Origin: Streptomyces sp. DI166
GTDB lineage: Bacteria > Actinomycetota > Actinomycetes > Streptomycetales > Streptomycetaceae
Assembly (NCBI RefSeq): GCF_900091315.1
Contig: NZ_FLSP01000006.1
Coordinates: forward strand, 62,001-126,000
Direction of reading: 5' to 3'
Length of the DNA stretch: 64,000 nucleotides
Part shown: positions 52,242 to 59,890 of the stretch, one piece after another
Position numbering within the stretch: position 1 is the first letter of the stretch
Layout: the number at the start of each line of letters is the position of its first letter
The notes under the pieces: model-generated
Told to the model about the DNA's origin: nothing
The model's input: the letters and a program-made list of their open reading frames with translations, nothing else
Databases searched by the model: none
Translations under genes and position numbers: made by a program

Positions 52242-52700
52242 ATGGCTCCTCTCGTCATCCTGGTCGCCGTCACACTCGCCCTGCTCACAGCCGGTGCGCT
52301 GGGCGTACAGCGCCTGCGGCCGTGGCCCGTTGCCGTGCGCGGCGGCCTCGCCGCGATGTTCACGGCCACGGGGATCTCCCACTTCGTCGGCATGCGCGAC
52401 GTGTTGATCTCGATGGTCCCGCCGGAAGTGCCGGCACCCGGCTTCTGGGTCACGGCCACGGGGGTGCTGGAGCTGGCCGGCGCCGCGGGTCTGCTCTGGA
52501 ATCGCACCGCCGTGTGGGCCGCGGGTTGCTTGAGCGCGCTGCTCGTGGCGCTCTTTCCCGCCAATGTCTATGCCGCCCGCAACCACGTCCTGACGGCCTG
52601 GGACGATCAGCTCTGGCCGCGGACCGTGATGCAGATCCTCTTCCTCGCCGCCACGCTCGGCGTCGTTGTGCACCACCTGAAGCATCGGGCCAGGGTGTGA
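52242..52700 (+). CDS. DoxX-family membrane protein
   Basis: A 152-residue protein with four predicted membrane spans (residues about 3-22, 33-48, 68-105, 128-143). It resembles the DoxX/DUF4267-like small quinone-associated membrane proteins (RGGLAAMFTATGISHFVGMRD, FWVTATGVLELAGAAGLLW, FPANVYAARN). Function is poorly known; family members are linked to redox balance. GGAGGGAA precedes the ATG. It is divergent from and presumably repressed by the TetR protein. Confidence 0.85.
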   Translation: MAPLVILVAVTLALLTAGALGVQRLRPWPVAVRGGLAAMFTATGISHFVGMRDVLISMVPPEVPAPGFWVTATGVLELAGAAGLLWNRTAVWAAGCLSALLVALFPANVYAARNHVLTAWDDQLWPRTVMQILFLAATLGVVVHHLKHRARV

Positions 52701-52738
52701 AGCCGAGGCGCGGGAGAGCGAAGCCGTTCGAGTCCCGC

Positions 52739-53644
52739 CTAGACCGGCAGGCGAAGTTGACCGGTGGCTGCGAGGGCAGCTCCACCACTGACCGAGGGAG
52801 CGTCGTCAGCGGTGCGGATGCTGACACGGATCTGAGAAGGCCGTTGCAGCTTGTGTCCCTGGACGATGGTGATGTGTTCGCCCACGTAGCCGTGGCGGCT
52901 GAGCAGACTGGCCAGTGGCCCTGCGGCGCTGCCCGTCGCGGGATCCTCCGTAATGCCGGCGACCGGATTCACGAATCGGGCATGGGCGTGTGCGCCGGGT
53001 TCCGCTGGGTCCAGAGCGTACAGATACACCCCTTGACCACCGACGTCCGGCAACAGGGCGCGCAGTTGGCCGGCGTCCGGCGAGGCGAGGTTCACCGTTC
53101 GGCGGTCGCGGAGACCGACCAGCAGGTGTGCCGCTCCAGTGGACACAACCTGCGCCACCGGCAGCCTCTCGGCGGCGCCCAAGCCGTCCACCTCCACGCC
53201 GAGTGCCGTGGCGAGGGCGTGATGGTCGGTCAGTTCCTGTCCGAACTGGGGGCGGTGCTGCCGCATCGAGACGACGATCCGACCGTTGCCGCCACGGGAA
53301 ACGGTGACCGGCAGAGCCGTGGAGCCGAGTTGCTGCCGCCACTGGCCTGCGGCGCGGTCCTCCAGTCGGCCTGAATCCGCCAGCCACCACCATGCCCCCA
53401 AGGCGTTGTGGCCGGCGCCGTACACCTCCACGCCTCCCGCGGTGAACGACCGCAGGCGCCAGTCGGCGTCGTCAACAGTGGGCCGCAGCAGAAAGGTCGT
53501 CTCCGCCTGGTTGAACTCGCGGGCGATGCGCGGCAGAAGGGGCTCGGGCAGGCCGTCGGCATCAGGAACGATGGCCAGCGGATTTCCTTCCAGGGGTCGG
53601 TCGGTGAACACATCCACCAAGACGAACGGGATGTCGGACGGCAT
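52739..53644 (-). CDS. PhzF-family isomerase
   Basis: A 301-residue protein with the two-lobed diaminopimelate-epimerase fold of PhzF enzymes. Conserved parts are VLVDVFTDRPLEGNPLAIV, the catalytic Glu E48 (FNQAETTFLL), the ligand-binding GVEVYGAGHNALGAWW, and FVNPVAGITEDPATGSAAGPLA. The natural substrate is unknown; adjacency to an Lrp regulator is common for this family. ATG 53644 has GGAGAC just upstream. Confidence 0.92.
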   Translation of the reverse strand: MPSDIPFVLVDVFTDRPLEGNPLAIVPDADGLPEPLLPRIAREFNQAETTFLLRPTVDDADWRLRSFTAGGVEVYGAGHNALGAWWWLADSGRLEDRAAGQWRQQLGSTALPVTVSRGGNGRIVVSMRQHRPQFGQELTDHHALATALGVEVDGLGAAERLPVAQVVSTGAAHLLVGLRDRRTVNLASPDAGQLRALLPDVGGQGVYLYALDPAEPGAHAHARFVNPVAGITEDPATGSAAGPLASLLSRHGYVGEHITIVQGHKLQRPSQIRVSIRTADDAPSVSGGAALAATGQLRLPV

Positions 53645-53721
53645 TCTGTCTCCATCGGAATTGGGTTTGGACGCAGATGAGAGTACGGTCCGTGAAGCCG
53701 CCAACCCCAGCGCTATCAGTG

Positions 53722-53741
53722 CTGATCAGGGCCGTGATCAG
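53722..53741. promoter_or_regulatory. Lrp operator candidate between PhzF and Lrp genes
   Basis: A perfect inverted repeat CTGATCA-gggccg-TGATCAG lies in the divergent interval, 25 bp before the Lrp start and 78 bp before the PhzF start. It is a good candidate for shared autoregulation. Confidence 0.7.
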
Positions 53742-53765
53742 TCGATTCCACGGTAGATTTCCTAT

Positions 53766-54239
53766 ATGAACGACGAATCCACGGCAGCCCTGGACAGCAT
53801 GGACTGGGCCATCTTGGTGGAGCTGCAGAACGACGCCCGTCTGTCGTACGCCGAGCTCTCCCGTCGCGTGGCGCTGAGCCCCTCAGCGGTGATCGAGCGC
53901 GTACGGCGGCTGGAGGCGCTGGGCGTGATCACGGGGTACCACGCGGTGGTGAACCCGGCACGGGTCGGGCTGGGCATCCAGGCCATCGTGCGCCTGAAGT
54001 ACCCGGGCACGGCCCATCAGCCGCTGCACCGGCTCATCGCCGACCGCCCCGAAATCCTGCGGTGCCACCGGGTGACCGGAGACGAGTGCTACGTCATCCA
54101 TGTCGTGACCAAAGATGTGGCCCGGCTGGAACAAGTCGTGGACGACCTCGCGCGCTTGGGCTCGCTCACCACCCACATCGTCTATTCGACACTGCTGCCC
54201 CGCAGGACACTCACCGCGCCGTCCGCGGCCGACGAGTGA
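53766..54239 (+). CDS. Lrp/AsnC-family regulator
   Basis: A 157-residue regulator with winged HTH (SMDWAILVELQNDARLSYAELSRRVALSPSAVIERVRRLE) and effector domain (GLGIQAIVRLKYPG, HRVTGDECYVIHVV). It is divergent from the PhzF-family gene and probably controls it through the palindrome in between. The start ATG 53766 follows a weak ribosome-binding site. Confidence 0.93.
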   Translation: MNDESTAALDSMDWAILVELQNDARLSYAELSRRVALSPSAVIERVRRLEALGVITGYHAVVNPARVGLGIQAIVRLKYPGTAHQPLHRLIADRPEILRCHRVTGDECYVIHVVTKDVARLEQVVDDLARLGSLTTHIVYSTLLPRRTLTAPSAADE

Positions 54240-54249
54240 AGCTCCAGAA

Positions 54250-54465
54250 CTACAGGACGCGGAAGGTCCGGTAGGCAATGCCGCCTTCGATCAGGTACCC
54301 CGATCCGACGCAGACGGTGTGGTGGAGCCAGGCACAGGACTCGGCCCCGGTCTCGAAGAGCGGGTTGGTGCGGAAGTAGTAGTCGGCTGGGTCGATCCGG
54401 TGCCGCTCGTCGGGATCGGCCAGGGCTTCACGCATGCCGGGCGGCGTGACCCAGTGGATCCGTTG
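54250..54465 (-). pseudogene. C-terminal remnant of a DUF3237 protein
   Basis: The frame MREALADPDERHRIDPADYYFRTNPLFETGAESCAWLHHTVCVGSGYLIEGGIAYRTFRVL (61 codons, split here as one motif list: DPADYYFRTNPLFETGA, AWLHHTVCVGSG, GGIAYRTFRVL) is the last 40 percent of a DUF3237 (all-beta, ligand-binding-like) protein. Upstream, only about 10 more codons are in frame before a stop at the end of the SnoaL-like gene; the N-terminal two strands are missing. Probably a truncated gene. Confidence 0.6.
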
Positions 54466-54834
54466 TCACGGTGCACCGCCTCCTGCGGCTGAGGGGAACA
54501 GTTTCTGGCGAACCGCATCCGTCGAGACGCCGGACTGGGCACACAGGGTCGCCAGATCGAAGAAAAAGCGCTCGCCGGCGATCAGATCGTCCTGGAAGCC
54601 GAACTGGATGAACACCGGTATCTCGGCACGCTTGCCGTTGGGAACGACGCCGAACCGGTTGCCTGTCATGGTCAGCCTCGCCGTGCCCCAGCACACGAGC
54701 GTCTCGCCGTTGCTCGCGTGCCCGTCCAGGGTGACGTCGTAGTCGGGGAACGAGGCGAAGAATCGCCTCAGCGCTGTCTCGTTCTCGGCCAGCCCCCGAG
54801 CCGTCGTACCGAAGGCCGGAGTCTCCAGCACCAT
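54466..54834 (-). CDS. SnoaL-like protein, N-terminally short
   Basis: A 122-residue frame of the SnoaL/ester-cyclase group: MVLETPAFGTTARGLAENE, FASFPDYDVTLDGH, WGTARLTMTG, FIQFGFQDDLIAGERFFFDLATL. Family members usually have another 25-30 residues with a first helix before ETPAFGT. The frame is open upstream (VTVRKLDQIQYQDISAALRLLH) but has no ATG or GTG there, so either the start is non-standard or the gene has lost its beginning. It lies next to the DUF3237 remnant and divergent from the large ATPase regulator. Confidence 0.6.
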   Translation of the reverse strand: MVLETPAFGTTARGLAENETALRRFFASFPDYDVTLDGHASNGETLVCWGTARLTMTGNRFGVVPNGKRAEIPVFIQFGFQDDLIAGERFFFDLATLCAQSGVSTDAVRQKLFPSAAGGGAP

Positions 54835-54989
54835 CCCGCGGTGGAGGAGCCGCAGAGCGGCGGAAATGTCCTGGTATTGGATTTGATCCAGTTTTCGAAC
54901 AGTAACTACGCTTCCGTTCGCATGTGACGGCTGTGGCCGGAAGGGCCGCAGACGGTGCGGGGTGGTGGCATGGATAGTTCGGGGCGTGG

Positions 54990-57900
54990 GTGCCAGGCGT
55001 GAGCGGACCGTTGTCCGGGCTGCTGTTGGGGCGTGAGGACGTCCTGCGTGCGGTGCGGGGACAGGTACAGCGGGCGGTCGGCGGTCATGGTGGCGTGCTG
55101 CTGGTGACCGGTGAAGCGGGTATCGGCAAGTCGTCGCTCGCCGGCTGTGTGGTGGAAGAGGCGCGGGCCGGAGGCCTGACCGTGCTGCGCGGGGCGTGCT
55201 GGGATGCGGACGGCACTCCTGGGCTGTGGCCCTGGATGCAGGTGGTCCGCACCTTGCGCAGATCCGTTCCGGCCCAGACATGGAAGGCGGCCTCGGATGC
55301 GGCCGGGGTCGCCTCGGAGATCCTGTGCGGCGGCAGCGGCGGCAGCGGGTCCGGGCCCGGGGGAGTGGACCAGTTCCAACTGTTCGACGCGGTCACCACC
55401 CTCCTGACCACGGCTGCCCAGCAGCAGCCCCTGCTGGTCGTACTGGAGGATGTGCACTGGGCGGATACGGCGTCCGTGGCGTTGCTGGAGTTCGCCGCGC
55501 AGCATCTGTCGCTGGAGCGGGTCCTCGTCCTGGCCACATGCAGGGATGTGGAGATCGAGCGGCCCGACCATCCACTGCGTGACCGGCTGCGCTCGCTGAT
55601 GACGCGGGCCGTGACGCTCGCGCTGCCGGGTCTCGGAGTGGCCGATGTCGCCGAGCTGATGCACCGCACGGCGGGCAGGACGCCGGATGACGCCCTGGTC
55701 GCCGAGGTGTTGCGCCGTACCGGCGGAAACCCGTTCTTCGTCCAGGAGGTTGCCCGCCTGTGGGCGGCCGGTCATGAGGTGACGGCGGTGTCACCCGGCC
55801 TGCGCGCCTCGCTCCAGGAACGTCTGCGCCTGCTGGAGGCCCCGGTGGCGGACTGCCTGGGCGCGGCGTCGGTACTGGGGCGGCGGTTCTGCCCCGGCGT
55901 CCTGGCCCGGGTGCTGGGCTGCCCGGAGGCGCAGGTACGCGGCTGGCTGGCGCGCGCGGCCGACGGCCAACTGGTCGAGATCCAGAACCCGGCAGTGGCG
56001 GTCTTCAAGCACGATCTGGTGCGCGAGACGCTGTACGGAGACTTGGACGCACAGCGGGCCCGCGGCCTCCACGCCGCCGCGGTGAACGCACTGCGCGAGA
56101 CGGCCGGGGCCTCGGCGGACGTGATACTCCCCGTCGAACTGGCCCGCCACGCCCACCTCGCCTTCGAGGAACTCGACCGGGACGAGGCGGTGGAGCTGAT
56201 GCTGTCCGCGGCGCGGCACGCGGAGCACCGGCTGGCGCACGAGGAGGCGGTGGGCCACTACGGGCGTGCCCTGGACCGCCTCTCCGGTGCGGACCCCGCC
56301 CGGCGCGTGCTGGTCGGCCTCGACCTCGGGCTCGCACTCCAGGTGACCGGTGAACAGGAGCGCTCCTGGCGGGTGTTCGAGGAGGCCGCCACACTGGCCG
56401 ACGGCCTGGCCAGGCCGCTGCTCATGGGACGCACCGCACTCACTCTCTACGGCGCCGACGGCCGCGGCGACACGACCCGACTGAGACAGAGTGCCCTGAG
56501 CTGGGCACACGCGCAGTTCACCGCGTCCGGCACGACCACAACCACGACAACACCGACGGACAGGACGGCCGGGGGACGACCTGGCGCCGGCGACGGTGCC
56601 GAACTCCACCTCCCCGAGTCCGACTTGGCCCGCACCGTGGCAGCGGCAGTGGTCGCCCAGGCCCGCGCGGAGGGTGACGACGATGCCCTGCACGTCGGAC
56701 TGTGGGCGCGCATGCAGGCGGAGTGGGGCCCACAGGCGGCGGGCGGGCGCCGCGATCTGGCCGCCGAACTCGCCCAGGTGTCCCGGCGACGCGGCGACTG
56801 CTGGACGGAGCACGTGGCGATGTCGATGCGCTGGGTCGCGGCGCTGGAGGCGGACGACCCGCACTTCCTCGAAGCCCTGCACGCCATGGCGGCCGTGGCC
56901 GCCGCCGACGGCTCTGCCCGCCTGCGCCTGACCTCCGTCATCGACCGCAGCGTCGTGCACGCCATGGCGGGCCGGTTCGCCGAGGCGGAGCGGCTGCTGG
57001 ACGAGTCGGCGACCCTGAGCGCTTCCGGCCCCAGCTACCTCCGGCACTTCCAGGCCCATCACCGCTGGACTCTGCTCGTCCTACGAGGCGAGTTCACCGA
57101 GGCCAGAAGCTCTCTGGAGGCCCTGCGCCCCGGCGAGCACCCGTACGTTCACGTCCTGGACGCCCTGACAGACCTGGAGGCGGGGGAGAGGCCGACCGGT
57201 CCCGTACCCCGGCCGGGTGTGGGGGCCGACGAGGACACGGCACTGTTCCGGATTCTCGCTCCGCTCTGGCTGCGCTGCCAGGCGCAGGGGGCCGCCGCTA
57301 CGGGCCATCCGGCGTGGTGCGACGACGCCTACGCCGCGCTGGCCCCGTACGAGGGGCAGTGGCTGGTCTCCCTGCTGGGCTGGGACATCGGCGGCCCGGC
57401 GACGCTGTGGCTGGGCGTCCTCGACGCCGCCCGCGGGCGCTGGGACAGCGCGGTACGCCACCTCACCGCGGCCCTCCGATCGGCCGAGCGGCTGCACGCG
57501 CCGCCCTGGGCGCTACGGGCCCGGATCGAACTGGCCCGCGTACTCGCCGAGCGGGGCGGGCCGGTCAGCGGTCATGACCTCGCAACCCTGCTGAAGGAGG
57601 CGACGTCGCAGGCACAGAACCTGGGCATGACCCACCTGCTCACCCGCATCGAACACCTCCCCACGCACCCGCCCGACAGACAACCGCCCACCCCGTCCTG
57701 CGAGTTCCGCTGCAACGGCCAGGTGTGGCACCTGACGTACGAGGGCCGCACCGTGCACCTGCCGGACGCCAAGGGCCTGCGCGACCTGCACACGCTGCTG
57801 AGCCTGCCCGGCCAGGACATCCCCGCCGTCCACCTGCTGAACCCCCAGGACGAAGCCGTGGCCGCCGCGCACGGCGTGGGTGCCGACGAGGTCCTGGACG

Positions 57901-58238
57901 AGGAGGCCCGCCGCCGCTACCGCCGGCACCTGGAACAGTTGGAGACGGAGATCGACCGTGCGGTCGAGCGGGGCGAGGACGCCCGCGCGGCCGCCTACGA
58001 CCAGGAACGCGCCGCCCTGCTGGACGAACTACGCAGACACGCGGGCCTCGCGGGTCGCCCACGCCGACTGGGCGACCCGCGCGAACGCGCCCGCAAGAAC
58101 GTCACCGCCCGCATCCGCGACACCCTGCGCCGCCTCGACGACCAGCACCCAGCCCTGGCCGCCCACCTGCGCCGCACCGTCTCCACCGGCACGATGTGCC
58201 GCTACACCCCGGATGAGGACATCCACTGGCACCTGTGA
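54990..58238 (+). CDS. Large AAA+/STAND-type ATPase, probable transcriptional regulator
   Basis: A 1082-residue protein. The N-terminal AAA_16 ATPase has Walker A G41EAGIGKSS (K47) and Walker B VVLEDVHWAD, followed by ATCRDVEIERPDHPLRDRL and FFVQEVARLWAAG. A long alpha-helical region (about 320-900) is TPR-like. The C-terminus lacks the LuxR-type HTH common in this class and instead has a conserved module: W-HLTYEGRTVHLPDAKGLRDLHTLL, then a Glu/Arg-rich coiled coil and ARKNVTARIRDTLRRL...STGTMCRYTP. This tail occurs in actinobacterial ATP-binding regulators. It is a signal-integrating switch of unknown input. The GTG at 54990 has no strong ribosome-binding site; GTG 54999 is possible. Confidence 0.85.
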   Translation: MPGVSGPLSGLLLGREDVLRAVRGQVQRAVGGHGGVLLVTGEAGIGKSSLAGCVVEEARAGGLTVLRGACWDADGTPGLWPWMQVVRTLRRSVPAQTWKAASDAAGVASEILCGGSGGSGSGPGGVDQFQLFDAVTTLLTTAAQQQPLLVVLEDVHWADTASVALLEFAAQHLSLERVLVLATCRDVEIERPDHPLRDRLRSLMTRAVTLALPGLGVADVAELMHRTAGRTPDDALVAEVLRRTGGNPFFVQEVARLWAAGHEVTAVSPGLRASLQERLRLLEAPVADCLGAASVLGRRFCPGVLARVLGCPEAQVRGWLARAADGQLVEIQNPAVAVFKHDLVRETLYGDLDAQRARGLHAAAVNALRETAGASADVILPVELARHAHLAFEELDRDEAVELMLSAARHAEHRLAHEEAVGHYGRALDRLSGADPARRVLVGLDLGLALQVTGEQERSWRVFEEAATLADGLARPLLMGRTALTLYGADGRGDTTRLRQSALSWAHAQFTASGTTTTTTTPTDRTAGGRPGAGDGAELHLPESDLARTVAAAVVAQARAEGDDDALHVGLWARMQAEWGPQAAGGRRDLAAELAQVSRRRGDCWTEHVAMSMRWVAALEADDPHFLEALHAMAAVAAADGSARLRLTSVIDRSVVHAMAGRFAEAERLLDESATLSASGPSYLRHFQAHHRWTLLVLRGEFTEARSSLEALRPGEHPYVHVLDALTDLEAGERPTGPVPRPGVGADEDTALFRILAPLWLRCQAQGAAATGHPAWCDDAYAALAPYEGQWLVSLLGWDIGGPATLWLGVLDAARGRWDSAVRHLTAALRSAERLHAPPWALRARIELARVLAERGGPVSGHDLATLLKEATSQAQNLGMTHLLTRIEHLPTHPPDRQPPTPSCEFRCNGQVWHLTYEGRTVHLPDAKGLRDLHTLLSLPGQDIPAVHLLNPQDEAVAAAHGVGADEVLDEEARRRYRRHLEQLETEIDRAVERGEDARAAAYDQERAALLDELRRHAGLAGRPRRLGDPRERARKNVTARIRDTLRRLDDQHPALAAHLRRTVSTGTMCRYTPDEDIHWHL

Positions 58239-58248
58239 ACCGAAGACA

Positions 58249-59685
58249 TCACAGAGGCTGCCAGTCGTGCCAGGCGCTGCCGGGCTGGTGCTGCCAGCGG
58301 TGGTGGACGCCTCCGGGGTTGTTGGCGACGATTTCGAGGCGGCCGTCGCGGTTGCGCAGGGCTTGGATGAAGTAGCCGCCGCCGCCGAAGTCCTGCCAGG
58401 TGCGCCAGGCGCCGGACTGGTCGACCTGGTAGTTGTGTTGCAGCAGGTCGTCGTTCATGGCGAACACCTCCAGCCGCCCGTCATGCGACGAGACGCAGGC
58501 CAGCCGGGCGTCCGCAGGCCCGCCGAGCGGGCGCCAGTCGTGCCAGTCCCCACCCGGTGTGTTCTGCCAACGGTGATGCACACCGGAGGAGTTGGAGGCG
58601 AAGACTTCCAGCCGCCCGTCATGGTTGGTGCCGACCGCCAGATGCACGCCCCCAAGCCCGAAGTCGACCCACTGCCGCCACGTGCCCGACAGATCGGTCT
58701 GGCAGGTGTGCTGGAAGATGCCGTCGGTGAGAGCGAACACTTCGAGTCGTCCGTCGGAGGCCGGGGCGACCGCGAGCCGTGCGTCAGCGGGGCCCCCGAG
58801 AGGCCGCCAGTCGTGCCAGGTGCCGCCGGGCGTGTGATGCCAACGGTGGTGCACACCGGTGGAATTGGACGCGAACACCTCCAGCCGCCCGTCATGATTG
58901 CTGCCTACGGCCAAGTGCTTGCCCCCACCACCGAAGGTGTACCAGTCGGCCCACTCGCCCGACACCTTCGCCTGGCAGCGGTGCATGAAGGTCTGGCCGT
59001 TCATGGCGAACAGCTCCAGCCGCCCGTCCGGCGCCGCCGACAGTGCGATCGTGGCCGATGGGGGCCCTCCGAAGGCCCGCCACCCCGACCAGGCGCCGCC
59101 CACTTCCACCTGGTACGTGTGGTAGATCTGGTCGATCGCCGCATGGAACACCTCCACGCGCCCGTCCGCGGACATCCCCACCGCCAGCCGCTGCCGCCGG
59201 TCCGGCACCACCGGAGCGTTCCACCAGCTGGTCTCCTTGCGGGCGCCGGCCCACGAGAAGCTGAAGTGGATGTGGTCGGTGTGGGGGTTGGCGCCGCGGT
59301 AGGGCTGCCAGCCGGCGTCGGGGCGGTTGGCCATCCAGATGCGCCGGTTCCAGATCATGTACATGATCCCGAAGCGGCGGGCGAGGGCGTGGGGGTTGCC
59401 GTGCCGGTCGGTGGCGTGGAGCCAGCCGATCAGGTCGTCGGCGAGGTGGCTCTGGCTGTGGACGCTTACGCCCCAGTCCCAGGCACGGCCTTCCTTGTGC
59501 TCGCTCTGGCCACCGCTGCCGCAGGCCCTGCTGATGCCCATGCTGGTCGTGCCGGGGTAGGCGGCGAGGATCAGGTCGCGGAAGGCGAGCAGACCGGGCT
59601 TCGCGACGGGGTCGCAGTCGCGTTGTGGGTCGTAGGGGGCGTAGGGGTCGATGTCGGGGCCGAAATCGGGTGTCGTCGGCGCCAT
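58249..59685 (-). CDS. M15-like metallopeptidase domain fused to seven-bladed PLL-like propeller
   Basis: A 478-residue two-part protein. Residues about 20-165 resemble peptidoglycan D,D-/L,D-peptidases of the M15/VanY-like fold: S61-E-H63-K-E-G-R-A-W-D70-W supplies the His and Asp ligands, and PHTDHIHFSF (H138, H140) the third. Residues about 166-478 are seven repeats of about 45 residues, each with DGRLEVFA and a W-xx-W-xx-L/F-GG end, alternating two types; this matches the Photorhabdus PLL-type lectin propeller. No signal peptide is visible, which is odd for a wall-active enzyme. ATG 59685 has GAAGGAG upstream. Confidence 0.8.
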   Translation of the reverse strand: MAPTTPDFGPDIDPYAPYDPQRDCDPVAKPGLLAFRDLILAAYPGTTSMGISRACGSGGQSEHKEGRAWDWGVSVHSQSHLADDLIGWLHATDRHGNPHALARRFGIMYMIWNRRIWMANRPDAGWQPYRGANPHTDHIHFSFSWAGARKETSWWNAPVVPDRRQRLAVGMSADGRVEVFHAAIDQIYHTYQVEVGGAWSGWRAFGGPPSATIALSAAPDGRLELFAMNGQTFMHRCQAKVSGEWADWYTFGGGGKHLAVGSNHDGRLEVFASNSTGVHHRWHHTPGGTWHDWRPLGGPADARLAVAPASDGRLEVFALTDGIFQHTCQTDLSGTWRQWVDFGLGGVHLAVGTNHDGRLEVFASNSSGVHHRWQNTPGGDWHDWRPLGGPADARLACVSSHDGRLEVFAMNDDLLQHNYQVDQSGAWRTWQDFGGGGYFIQALRNRDGRLEIVANNPGGVHHRWQHQPGSAWHDWQPL

Positions 59686-59890
59686 GCCGGGCTCCTTCGG
59701 GCCGGGCCCCCGCTCGGTGCGAGGGGCTCTACCCCTGCTGCGCGTGATCGCAAGACGCGGCCCGCCAGATGCGATCACGCGCCCCTCTTGTGACGAACCC
59801 GTCCGACCGGGGCCGCGAGCCGCAGCCGATCAGGCGCCCATCCGGGCGCGCCGCGCGCCGCAGCTCATGGCCACGAGGAAGGCTCTTGCC

